A DNA stretch of 64,000 bases from JASHPR01 sp963833885 (GCA_963833885.1 CAWHZU010000015.1:62001-126000); one strand, 5' to 3'; positions 27,665 through 36,041 are shown, counted from the stretch's first letter. Translations and numbers: made by a program. The notes: generated by a model not told the origin, from the letters alone.

Positions 27665-28435
27665 TCAGTCGGGGAGGTCGACAATCGCGTCGGCGTCGGG
27701 ACCGAGCAGGATGGTCCCGACCGCGTGCAGGTGCTTGGTCCAGTACGCCGCGGAACCATCGGCGTCCTGGGATTCCAGCAGCTTGAGCAGCTTGTCATTG
27801 GCGTGGACCGACTTGAGATTCTGCCGGATCTGCTCTTCGGCCTCCTCAGGCTGCATCGGCCGGGTGTACCTGCGCATGACCTGCAGTTCGACGATGTCGG
27901 CGATCGTCTGCAGAAGCACGGTCAGCGTCTGGTTCCTGGTTCCCTCGACCAGGCCCTTATGGAACGACCAGGATTGGTGCGGGAACTCGGCGAAATCCCG
28001 GACGCTGGCCCGGGCGGCCTCGTTGCGCTCATGCAGGGTCTCGAGGACCTGGCGCGCGTCCTTCGATTCCGCAATCTGGCGGGCGGCCATGGGCTCAATC
28101 ATCGTGCGGGCCTCGTGAATGTCGCGCAAGCTGACCCCGCGAAGCTGCAACAGCACGCCGACCGCGCGCGCTGCGACCTGCGGGTCAGGCGCGGTAACCA
28201 GCGCGCCGCCACGTGAGCCTCGGCGCATGCGCAGCAGAGACTCCATTTCCAGAACTCGGATCCCCTCGCGCAGCGTGGGCCGGGAGACTCCGAACCGTTC
28301 CATCAACTCGCTCTCGGGCGGAAGCGCGTCGCCTTCCTTCAATTCCCCCCGGATTATCTGGCCCCGGATGCGGGCTGCCAGCAACTCGGCTGCCTTGGGA
28401 ACCCGAAGTTGGGATCCACCGTGTTCGAAAGGCAA
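27665..28435 (-). CDS. FadR-type GntR (FCD) transcriptional regulator
   Basis: A 256-residue GntR regulator starting at TTG 28435 behind GAGAGG. Residues about 10-75 are the winged helix (RIRGQIIRGELKEGDALPPE, FGVSRPTLREGIRVLE); the remainder is an all-helical FCD ligand domain (MIEPMAARQIAES, TIADIVELQVMRRYTRP). FCD regulators usually bind acyl-CoA or organic acids and release DNA. It is the intact paralogue of the broken 5600-6371 gene, including the same upstream box, so both probably derive from one duplication. Likely targets are its own promoter and nearby acyl-CoA genes. Confidence 0.88.
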   Translation of the reverse strand: MPFEHGGSQLRVPKAAELLAARIRGQIIRGELKEGDALPPESELMERFGVSRPTLREGIRVLEMESLLRMRRGSRGGALVTAPDPQVAARAVGVLLQLRGVSLRDIHEARTMIEPMAARQIAESKDARQVLETLHERNEAARASVRDFAEFPHQSWSFHKGLVEGTRNQTLTVLLQTIADIVELQVMRRYTRPMQPEEAEEQIRQNLKSVHANDKLLKLLESQDADGSAAYWTKHLHAVGTILLGPDADAIVDLPD

Positions 28436-28512
28436 TGGGACCTCTCAGGCTTTAGCCGAAGATGCCTGGAGGAGTGTCCGCACCGATTGGCATCTCCGAT
28501 ATTCATAAATGA

Positions 28513-28530
28513 TTGCACCCAACTGTACAA
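28513..28530 (-). promoter_or_regulatory. Candidate GntR operator, second copy
   Basis: TTGCACCCAACTGTACAA has arms TTGCAC/GTACAA (five of six pair) around a six-base centre and lies exactly 78 bases upstream of the start codon. The matching element of the paralogue is at 6449-6465. The 28531-28687 interval beyond holds no gene I can recognise. Confidence 0.5.
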
Positions 28531-28687
28531 CCACTAACGGGGAGACCGACCGGTGGGAACCCGATCCGTAGACGGTCCAGGCGCTTGTCGAACCTCTCGC
28601 CGGAATTGAGCTGGTAACGTGCGTCGAGTTTGAGCAGCCCGCGCCGCAGACGCCTCTAGGCCACGCCGTGCTGCTGGTCAGCGCCGG

Positions 28688-29075
28688 TCACTGCGTCCGG
28701 CGGAGCCGGCCGTCGACCGCGGCGAGATCATCGTGCAGCGCGCGGAGCGTGCCGATGCCTTCGTCGCGCGCCTTCTTCCCGCGGTGGTCCAGGATCGCGA
28801 GTGCATCCCCGATGGACGCGACGGCTTGCTCGATCGCCGTACACGCGGCGTCCTTGGCCTCTGCGCGGCGCCGATCGGCCTCTGCGGCGGGGTCATCGCC
28901 CACCCAGCCGCAGGGCGAGCAGCGATATCCCAGCAGCCGCGGCGTCTCGTACTGGGGCTCGGCCGCCGCACCGCAGCCCGCGCAGATCAGGTCATTCTCA
29001 TCGGTAGGCGCGGCTCCGGCGCCGACGCGAACGCGCTCAGCCTCGGCCATCCGCGTCATCACGTGATCAAGCTCT
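28688..29075 (-). pseudogene. Truncated zinc-ribbon protein gene (left copy of 388-base repeat)
   Basis: This is the 3' portion of the gene that is intact at 33569-34168; both copies align for 388 bases without a gap. The CxxC...CxxC ribbon (ICAGCGAAAE, YRCSPCGW) and the C-terminal helices to GRLRRTQ are kept. The 5' part is lost where ACAD sequence begins at about 29076. An in-frame ATG at 29059 could still give a 124-residue protein with both CxxC pairs, but no promoter is obvious. Confidence 0.75.
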
Positions 29076-29971
29076 TCGCCGTCACCGAGGAGCTGCTGGC
29101 TGCGGGCGCGCCGGTTGGTTTCCACTGGATCGCAGACCGGCAGGTCGCCCCCAACCTGCTGCGGTTCGGGACCGAGGAGCAGAAGCAGGCGTACCTGCCG
29201 CGGATTGCCGCGGGGGAGTGCTCCTTCGCGATCGGCATGTCCGAGCCCGATTCCGGGTCCGACCTGGCGAGCGTGCGGGCCCGGGCAGAGAAGGTCGATG
29301 GCGGCTGGCGCGTCACCGGCACGAAGGTCTGGACGTCCGGGGCGCACGAAGCCGAAGCCTTCATCGCCCTGGTCCGCACGGCGCCCGCCGACCCGCAGCA
29401 CCGTCACGATGGCCTGTCCCAGCTGATCGTGGACCTGCGGGCGCCGGGCGTGCGCATCTCGCCGATCATCTCGATGACGGGGCGGCACCACTTCAACGAG
29501 GTTCACCTGGACGGCGTGTTCGTCCCGGACCGGCGGCTGCTGGGCGAGGCCGGATCGGGATGGCACCAGGTGACCAGCGAGCTCGCCTATGAGCGCAGCG
29601 GGCCCGAACGCTGGCTGTCAACGTTCCTGCTGGTGCGGGCGTGGGCGTCGGGCACCGCCGGCGGCGGGGACGTCGGCCTCGGCGCGACCGTGGCGCGGCT
29701 GCGCGCGCTCCACCAGATGTCACTCGCCGTGGCCGGCGCGCTGCAGGCGGGCACAGATGCCGACGTGCCAGCCGCGATGGTCAAGGTTCTCGGCACTCGC
29801 TTCGAAGGAGACATCGCCGAACGAGCGCACCTTGCCACAAGGATCAGCGATCAGGGCACATATAGCGAGGCGGTCGGCCTGGCTCTGCTGCAGCGCCCGG
29901 GCTTCACGCTGCGCGGCGGCACGAACGAAATTCTGCGCGGTGTGATCGCCCGCGGGCTGGGGATGCGATGA
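29063..29971 (+). pseudogene. N-terminally truncated acyl-CoA dehydrogenase
   Basis: From codon VTEELLAAGAPVGF onward this is a near copy of the 21809 ACAD (FAIGMSEPDSGSDLASVRAR, LRGGTNEILRGVIARGLGMR), but the first 78 or so residues are missing and replaced by zinc-ribbon gene sequence. An in-frame GTG at 29063 could give a 302-residue product lacking the N-terminal helical domain. The ATGA overlap to the small subunit is preserved, so the downstream operon may now be read from a new or fortuitous promoter. Confidence 0.8.
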
Positions 29972-30756
29972 GCAGACCGGGCGAGGTTGATCCCGACTTC
30001 GCGGCTCTCGTTGACGAGGTCTTCGCCGATTACTCGGGGCAGCTGCGGGCCGACGCCCCACTCGAGGATGCCGACCCGGCCTTCGCCGAGCGGCTGGGAT
30101 CGCTCGGCCTGACTCGCCTCACCACGCCGGAGAGCACCGGAGGCAGCGGCGCGACCTGGCACGAGGCGGCGGTGGTGTTGCGCGTCGCGGCCGGGCACGG
30201 CATTCCCGTCCCAGCGCTGGAGGAAGACCTGCTAGGCGGCGACCCGGAGGCCGGCACGCGGCGCTTGCGCGGAGCGCTGATGCGCGCCATCCAGATGACC
30301 GGCGCCATGGACGCCGCCGTCGATCTCACCGTGCAGCACGCTGCCGAGCGCAAGCAGTTCGGCCGGCCGCTCGCCGCGTTCCAGGCCGTCCAGCAGCTGA
30401 CGGCGGACGCCGCCGCCGAAGCGGCGCTGGCCCGGGCCGCGACCGACGCCGCCCTGGCGCAAGCCGTAGCCACGCGGTTCGCCGGTGAAGGCCTGCTTTT
30501 CTCGGTTGCCGTGGCGCGGTCGGTCTGCGGGCACTCTGGCTCCACGGTCGTCCGCAACGCCCATCAGGTGCACGGTGCGATCGGCACCACCAGGGAGCAC
30601 ATCCTGCACCGCCTGACCATGCCGATCCTGGCGTGGACCAACGACTTCGGCAGCGTCGCCGAGTGGGACGCGCTACTCGAGGCCGCCGCCCGCGAGGCCG
30701 GCGACGCCGGCCTGTGGGAGCTCGTAAGCGGGACGAACGCGATACTGGGTCCATGA
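29968..30756 (+). CDS. Acyl-CoA dehydrogenase, small partner (second copy)
   Basis: A 262-residue counterpart of the 22936 gene with the same motifs (HAAERKQFGRPLAAFQAVQQ, RNAHQVHGAIGTTREH). Its reading frame is intact although its large-subunit partner is truncated. The ATG overlaps the preceding stop, and its own stop overlaps the MoxR start (ATGA), so the ACAD and MoxR genes are translationally coupled. If the truncated partner is dead, this subunit might pair with the product of the complete 21809 gene. Confidence 0.85.
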   Translation: MSRPGEVDPDFAALVDEVFADYSGQLRADAPLEDADPAFAERLGSLGLTRLTTPESTGGSGATWHEAAVVLRVAAGHGIPVPALEEDLLGGDPEAGTRRLRGALMRAIQMTGAMDAAVDLTVQHAAERKQFGRPLAAFQAVQQLTADAAAEAALARAATDAALAQAVATRFAGEGLLFSVAVARSVCGHSGSTVVRNAHQVHGAIGTTREHILHRLTMPILAWTNDFGSVAEWDALLEAAAREAGDAGLWELVSGTNAILGP

Positions 30757-31664
30757 AACCCCAGACCTCCCGTCCCAGCCGGCTCGGCTCTCCCGAGCTC
30801 ACGGCGCAAGGTCTGCGGAAGGTCGGCTATCTGCCGAACGAGCGCATCGCCAGTGTGGTGTACCTGGGCGAGCAGCTGGCTAAGCCGGTGCTCGTCGAGG
30901 GCCCGGCCGGTACCGGAAAGACCGAGCTGGCCAAGAGCGTCGCGCAGATGACCGGCATGCGGCTGATCCGGCTGCAGTGCTACGAGGGTCTCGACGAGGC
31001 CAAGGCCCTCTACGAGTGGAACTACAAGAAGCAGCTGCTCCGGATCCAGGCCGGGCAGGCCAACGGCCAGTCCGGCCTGACCGAGGCCGCGTGGTCCGGC
31101 CTGGAGTCGGACATCTTCAGCGAGGAGTTCCTGCTGTCGCGGCCGCTGCTGACGGCGATCCGGGCGCCGGAGCCAGTTGTCCTGCTCATCGACGAGGTTG
31201 ACCGCCTCGAGGTAGAGACCGAGGCGCTGCTGCTCGAGGTCCTCTCCGACTACCAGGTGTCGATTCCCGAGCTTGGCACGATCACCGCGACCCAGACCCC
31301 GCTGGTGTTCCTGACCTCCAATAACTCGCGCGAGCTGTCCGAGGCGCTGAAGCGCCGCTGCCTGTACCTGTACATCGACTACCCGTCGGTCGAGCGGGAG
31401 AAGGAGATCGTCGCCAGCCGGGTGCCGGGAATCGGGGAGCGGCTGGCGGCGCAGGTCAGCGGCCTCGTCCGCTCGCTGCGGGAGATCGACCTCAAGAAGC
31501 GCCCGTCGGTCTCGGAGACCATTGACCTCGCCAACACGCTATTCCTGCTCGGCGCCGAAGAGATAACCCCGCAGCTTGCCGTTGACACCCTGCACGTCCT
31601 GCTGAAGTACCAGTCGGACATTGAGAAGGCGGCCGCCGAGCTGACCACGGGCTCGCGTACGTGA
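30753..31664 (+). CDS. MoxR-type AAA+ ATPase (CoxD-like)
   Basis: A 303-residue AAA+ ATPase: Walker A GPAGTGKT at residues 50-57 (Lys56), Walker B VVLLIDE at 142-148, sensor-1 Asn190 in FLTSNN, and arginine candidates Arg201/202. MoxR proteins, including CoxD of CO dehydrogenase, work with a VWA partner to mature or activate metalloenzymes. Here the partner is the next gene, while no CO dehydrogenase genes are present. The start overlaps the ACAD small-subunit stop, which ties it to acyl-CoA oxidation in this genome. Confidence 0.9.
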   Translation: MKPQTSRPSRLGSPELTAQGLRKVGYLPNERIASVVYLGEQLAKPVLVEGPAGTGKTELAKSVAQMTGMRLIRLQCYEGLDEAKALYEWNYKKQLLRIQAGQANGQSGLTEAAWSGLESDIFSEEFLLSRPLLTAIRAPEPVVLLIDEVDRLEVETEALLLEVLSDYQVSIPELGTITATQTPLVFLTSNNSRELSEALKRRCLYLYIDYPSVEREKEIVASRVPGIGERLAAQVSGLVRSLREIDLKKRPSVSETIDLANTLFLLGAEEITPQLAVDTLHVLLKYQSDIEKAAAELTTGSRT

Positions 31665-31686
31665 TCACTCCGCCCGGGCATGGCCG

Positions 31687-33135
31687 ATGGACGTGAGCCT
31701 CGCCGCGTTCGTGGCGGAGCTGCGAGCCATCGGGCTGCCGGTCTCCGTGTCGGAGAACGTGGACGCAGCGGCCGCTGTCGCGGCCATGCCCATGGTGGAC
31801 CGAGCGTCGCTGAAAAGCGCGCTGGCCGCGACGCTGGTCAAGAACAGCGACCACTACGGCGCCTTCGAGCTGGTCTTCGACGTCTTCTTCGGCGGGCGGC
31901 GAATCGGAGCCGACGCACAAGCCGGCCCGGCCGCCGACGGCCAGGCCGCCGACGGCGCCGCGGCCGATGGCGCCGCGGCCGATGGCCAGGGCGCCGCGGG
32001 TAACGGGGCGGGGCCCGGCAGGAGCGTCGTGGCGATGCTCAGTGACGCCGAACTGGCCGACCTGCTGCTGCGCGCCGTGCTGACGGGCGACCAGATGCTG
32101 GTCCGGGCCGTGGCGGCCGAGGCGGTCACCAGGTATGCGGGCTTTGAGCCGGGCCGCGCGGTGGCGGGTGTCTACTACCTGTACCGGACGCTGCGCCAGC
32201 TTGACTTGGACGCGCTCCTGGAGCGGCTGCTTGCCTCGGCCGACTCGGCGAGCCTGCCCGAGATGGACCGCAGGCTGGCCGGCGACGACTACCGCCGCCG
32301 GGTTGATGCCGTCCGCACCGAGGTGGAAGCGGAGATCCGCCGCAGGCTGGTCGCTGACCGCGGCGCCGAGGCGGTAGCGGGCACGCTACGCAGGCCGCTG
32401 CCGGAAGACGCGGACTTCCTGCACGCGTCGCAGGAGCAGCTGGTCGCGATACGGCAGGCGGTTCAGCTGCTGGGCAGGAAGCTGGCCGCGCGGCTGGCGC
32501 GCAGGCGCAGGCACCAGCGCCGGTCGGCGCTCGACTTCCGGCGGACGGTCCGGCGGTCGCTCTCCACCGGCGGGGTGCCCGTTGACCTGGTCTTCCGCAA
32601 ACCGCATCCAGCCAAGCCGGAGATCATGCTGATCGCCGACATCTCTTCCTCGGTAGCGGCGTTCGCGACCTTCACGCTGCAGCTTGCCTACTCGATCAGG
32701 TCGGAGTTCTCCCGGGTCCGTAGCTTCGTCTTCGTCGACGGGATCGAGGAGGTAACCGGCGTCTTCGAGGCTGCGCCCGACATCGCCGCCGTCACCCAGC
32801 ACATCAACAGCGGGACCGTTGCGGTGCGCCTTGATGGCCATTCTGACTATGGCACGGTGCTCGAGACTTTCTGGGATCAGTGGGGCCCGCAGGTCAGGAA
32901 GAGGACCAGCGTCATCGTGCTCGGCGACGCGCGCAGCAACTACCGCGCCTCACGGTCGTGGGTTCTCAAGTCCATAAGGCAGCGTGCGCGCCACCTGTAC
33001 TGGCTGAATCCAGAACCGGCTTACACCTGGGATACCGGCGACTCCATCGTCTCCGAATACGCTGAGCACTGCGACAAGATGGTCGAATGCCGTAACCTCC
33101 GCCAGCTCAGGGAATTCGTGGAAGCACTGGATTAG
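31687..33135 (+). CDS. VWA-domain protein, CoxE-like
   Basis: A 482-residue protein. Residues 1-75 and 115-300 are helical, separated by an Ala/Asp/Gly/Gln-rich repeat (DGQAADGAAADG type, about residues 80-111) that looks like a flexible linker. Residues 311-482 form a von Willebrand A domain with the metal-site motif DISSS (Asp318, Ser320, Ser322) and the later TSVIVLGDARSN. CoxE-type proteins pair with MoxR ATPases as chelatase-like or chaperone complexes. It starts 22 bases after the MoxR stop, with a weak ribosome site, and a severely deleted copy is at 27040-27565. Confidence 0.88.
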   Translation: MDVSLAAFVAELRAIGLPVSVSENVDAAAAVAAMPMVDRASLKSALAATLVKNSDHYGAFELVFDVFFGGRRIGADAQAGPAADGQAADGAAADGAAADGQGAAGNGAGPGRSVVAMLSDAELADLLLRAVLTGDQMLVRAVAAEAVTRYAGFEPGRAVAGVYYLYRTLRQLDLDALLERLLASADSASLPEMDRRLAGDDYRRRVDAVRTEVEAEIRRRLVADRGAEAVAGTLRRPLPEDADFLHASQEQLVAIRQAVQLLGRKLAARLARRRRHQRRSALDFRRTVRRSLSTGGVPVDLVFRKPHPAKPEIMLIADISSSVAAFATFTLQLAYSIRSEFSRVRSFVFVDGIEEVTGVFEAAPDIAAVTQHINSGTVAVRLDGHSDYGTVLETFWDQWGPQVRKRTSVIVLGDARSNYRASRSWVLKSIRQRARHLYWLNPEPAYTWDTGDSIVSEYAEHCDKMVECRNLRQLREFVEALD

Positions 33136-33539
33136 TGGCAGGCAAGACGCATATCTCCCTCATGCTGGCGGTGCCGTCCGCGCCCGCCGCTGCCGACTGG
33201 TACAAGCGCGCACTCGGTGCCACCGAATTGTGGAACCTCGGCAGTGTCGTGGGCCTGGAGATCGAGGGAGCGCCGTTCTTCCTGCATGAGCCCGCGGGCA
33301 CGGGGTTCGGCAGTCCGGCTGCGCTCGGCGCGACGACGGTGAGAGTGGAAGTGTTCTCCGATGCCCCGGACATGTTCATCGCCCGGGCCGTGGCGGCGGG
33401 AGCCGACGGCTCGCTCGACGAGGTCAGGGATCATCAGACGCCATGGGGCGTTCACCGGCAGGGAGGATTCACCGACCCGTTCGGTCACGTCTGGCTCGTT
33501 GGGGACAAGTCTCCGCTGATGCCGTTCCCCAGCCAGTGA
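33135..33539 (+). CDS. VOC-fold (glyoxalase/bleomycin-resistance type) protein
   Basis: A 134-residue protein starting at GTG that shares one base with the VWA stop. The beta-alpha-beta pattern (THISLMLAVPSAPAAADWYK, RVEVFSDAPDMFIARAVAAG, HRQGGFTDPFGHVWLVGD) identifies the vicinal-oxygen-chelate superfamily, similar to PhnB-like members. Metal ligands cannot be fixed from one sequence. As the last gene of the ACAD-MoxR-VWA run it may act on the same CoA intermediate, for example as an epimerase; that is inference. Confidence 0.8.
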   Translation: MAGKTHISLMLAVPSAPAAADWYKRALGATELWNLGSVVGLEIEGAPFFLHEPAGTGFGSPAALGATTVRVEVFSDAPDMFIARAVAAGADGSLDEVRDHQTPWGVHRQGGFTDPFGHVWLVGDKSPLMPFPSQ

Positions 33540-33568
33540 TCCGTTTCCGGGCCTCGGCTGCGTGCCGA

Positions 33569-34168
33569 CTACTGCGTCCGGCGGAGCCGGCCGTCGACCG
33601 CGGCGAGATCATCGTGCAGTGCGCGAAGCGTGCCGATGCCCTCGTCACGGGCTTTCTTTCCGCGGTGGTCCAGGATCGCGAGCACTTCCCCGATGGACTC
33701 AAGGGCTCGCTCGACCGCCGTGCAGGCGGCATCCTTGGCCTCTGCGCGGCGCCGGCCGGCTTCTGCGGTGGGGTCATCGCCCACCCAGTCGCAGCGCGAG
33801 CAGCGATATCCCAGCAGCCGCGGCGCCTCGTACTGAGGCTCGGCCGCCGCGCCGCAGCCCGCGCAGATCAGGTCGTTCTCATCGGGCAGCGCGGCCCCGG
33901 CGCCGGCGCGAACGTGCTCGGCCTCGGCCATCCGCGTCATCACGTGATCAAGCTCTGCGTGGCAGACAAGCACCGCCTCGTTGTCCCCGGCCTGGTCCGC
34001 CTCATCCAGCCGGACCAGCACGTCGGCCTGCAGCCGCGCCAGCTGAAGTTCATCGGCCAGCGCCCGCTGCACCGCGCGTCGGCGTTCCTGCCCGGAAATG
34101 GAATTGCCATCCACGTTCAGCGGGCCCTCACTGGTCAGCGATGGGCTGTCCTGTCGTTGCACGTCCAC
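33569..34168 (-). CDS. Zinc-ribbon, helical hypothetical protein
   Basis: A 199-residue protein from GTG 34168 (start uncertain). Residues 27-90 and 130-199 are charged and helical, with coiled-coil character; between them is a four-cysteine ribbon (Cys102, Cys105, Cys123, Cys126: CAGC and CSRC). I recognise no named family. It lies tail to tail with the VOC gene, and a truncated copy of it flanks the other side of the ACAD-MoxR-VWA-VOC run in the same orientation. Confidence 0.6.
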   Translation of the reverse strand: MDVQRQDSPSLTSEGPLNVDGNSISGQERRRAVQRALADELQLARLQADVLVRLDEADQAGDNEAVLVCHAELDHVMTRMAEAEHVRAGAGAALPDENDLICAGCGAAAEPQYEAPRLLGYRCSRCDWVGDDPTAEAGRRRAEAKDAACTAVERALESIGEVLAILDHRGKKARDEGIGTLRALHDDLAAVDGRLRRTQ

Positions 34169-34319
34169 GAGCCATCCGTCGTTGTACTGCGTCCGAAGTT
34201 CGGCCTAATGCTGCCCGACCAGCGTCGCACCGGTTCCTGAACGCAGCCTTGGCAGAAACAGTCAGCATGCCAAGACCCGCACCCGAGTGGCATCGCGTAT
34301 GCCGGTAGATTCGCGCCTC

Positions 34320-36026
34320 ATGCGATATCAAGTCCGCGAGCGGCTTTTCTCCATCAAAGATGACTTCTGGGTGACGGACCAGGACGGCAACAGGGCGTTC
34401 TTCGTCGACGCAGTGAGTCCGTTCCGGGCGTTTTCGAAAGGACGGGGGATAATGTAGAAGGGATAGAATACCACGGACGTGAAGAGGTCGCCAGAATGTG
34501 ATCGACACATCCGGGAAATTACTGAAGTAGAGAGAGAATACGGGGGCAAGAGAAAAAGATAGGTAAATGGGTAAGGGATAAAAAGGAAAAGAAAGGGGAA
34601 ACCGAGGAAACGCTAATCTTAAGAGAGAGCCAGGCTCCGCGAGCTGAGAGGAAGAAAAGAGAGATAGAGATGAAGTGCGCCTTCCTGACAAAAGCAGCGG
34701 CGACTAAGCAGCGGAGCTCGGAGAGACAGTACGAGTTATAGATGAGAAGTACGACGCCGCGGCCCGGAGAAGGCCACGACGGCTCAGACGTAAGAAGATG
34801 TGTGAATGGCTAGGGGTGTCGAAGCAGGATTATAAGAATGGCGGAGAAAAAGGGCTAGGCGACAGCGAAGAGAAGGGAGGAAATCAAGCTGTTCTCAGAA
34901 GGCGTTCGGCGATTCACGGGAAGTACGGATACAGGAGAGAGAAAGAAAAGCTGCGCCGCTGGGGCATCGAGTGCGGCGGCGAGCTAGTCCGAGAGCTGAT
35001 GCGCGAGCTGGGATGGTGCCCTGCTAGGTGCGCCGCGGCCGCTAGCTAAGGTAAGGACGAAGAGGAGAAGATAAAGAATGGAAGGAAGAGACTAAAACGA
35101 GGAGAAGAAGGGAGAGAAAATGGTCGACGACATAAACTATATATTCACGTGGGAGGGATGGCTTTACCTGGCGACCGTCATTGAATGCGCGAAAAGTAAA
35201 ATCGTGGGATGGGAGATGGACGATAATTACAAGACCCGCCATCAAGAGCGCGATCAGGATGGCCGCACGGAACACGATCTGCCCGAAGGGGCAGTATTCA
35301 CAGCGACCGCGGAAGCAACTATACCTCGGCCGAGTTAGCGGGTGAGCTGAAAACGCCGGCATCGCCAGTCAGTGGGCCGGACCGGAATCTGCTATGCAAC
35401 GCGCTCGCAGAATCGTTCAATGGCGCGCTGAAAGTCGGAGGGTGCACCGTACCGTTTACGCCACGCCGAAAGCCCTGAGGATATCGCGCGCTACATCGAG
35501 CTGCGCTATAATCGGAGCGCCTTCATTCCGCATCGGGTACCGGACTCCGCAAGAAGCCATGGATGAGTACCTGACGAAGGCTACCGCGTAGATAACCCAA
35601 AGGGGCGGAAAGGGCAAGGTGCTGTCACTGCGGCACGCCCTGGAACTCCAGGACGCCTCGGGCCGCAACCTCGCCGAGATCAAGCAAAAGCTGGTGACCT
35701 TCACCGACGCCATTGAGGTGGAACGCGACGGCTCGGTGATCGCGACCGTGCACAAGGCGGTGTTCTCGCCGCTGCATCACCGGGCGGCCATCGACCTGGC
35801 CGACGGCAGGCGCCTGGAGGCCGTGGGCAACATCGTCGACAGGGACTTCGAGATCCGCGACGGCGATCAGGTCGTGGCGCAGGTCTCCCGCGCCTGGTTC
35901 CACGTTCGGGACACCTACGGCGTCGATGTCGCTCCGGGCGAGGACGACGCGCTGATGATCTGCATCGCGGTCTGCCTCGACCGCATCCACCACGAGGAAG
36001 AGGAGCAGCGCGACCGGGACCGCTGA
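34320..36026 (+). pseudogene. LURP-one-related protein gene split by an IS element
   Basis: The 5' part from ATG 34320 reads MRYQVRERLFSIKDDFWVTD and QDGNRAFFVDA, the usual start of a tubby-like LURP-one protein. The 3' part resumes at about 35613 with GKVLSLRHALELQDASGRNL and continues to EVERDGSVIATVHK, AWFHVRDTYGVDVAPGEDDA and TGA 36026. Joined, they give one protein of normal size, about 168 residues. The 1.2 kb between is a decayed IS3-type element. A 136-residue C-terminal product from GTG 35619 could still be made. Function of this family in bacteria is unknown. Confidence 0.8.
34413..35612 (+). mobile_element. Decayed IS3-family insertion sequence
   Basis: The orfB (DDE integrase-type transposase) is readable in pieces: EKYDAAARRRPRRLRR and MCEWLGVSKQDY from about 34741, KYGYRREKEKLRRWGIECGG, VRELMRELG, then INYIFTWEGWLYLATVIECA from 35120, SDRGSNYTSAELAGELK, NALAESFNGALKV and YRTPQEAMDEYLTKATA ending with TAG 35591. 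Several frame breaks and stops make it inactive. Imperfect terminal repeats are at 34417-34434 and 35598-35615 (12 of 18 pair). Length and layout fit IS3. The left half (34440-35130) is strikingly purine-rich on this strand. Exact ends are uncertain by several bases. Confidence 0.75.
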
Positions 36027-36041
36027 GTCGGCTTGGCCGAC
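36027..36041 (+). terminator. Hairpin after the LURP-one gene
   Basis: GTCGGC and GCCGAC pair perfectly around TTG, directly after the stop codon. There is no U-run, as is common for actinobacterial terminators. It may end transcription ahead of the convergent efflux-pump gene. Confidence 0.35.

Noticed and set aside
28540..28687. Short minus-strand string (KLDARYQLNSGERFDKRL) that looks protein-like
   Set aside because: It is too short and flanked by stops, with no start or matching neighbour, so no family could be assigned.
30753..33135. CO dehydrogenase gene cluster suggested by the CoxD/CoxE-like pair
   Set aside because: No coxM, coxS or coxL homologue is in the window; the neighbours are acyl-CoA dehydrogenases.
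34128..34691. 187-codon minus-strand frame rich in Ser, Leu and Phe
   Set aside because: It is produced by the purine-rich IS remnant read backwards and crosses the LURP-one start and the zinc-ribbon gene end.
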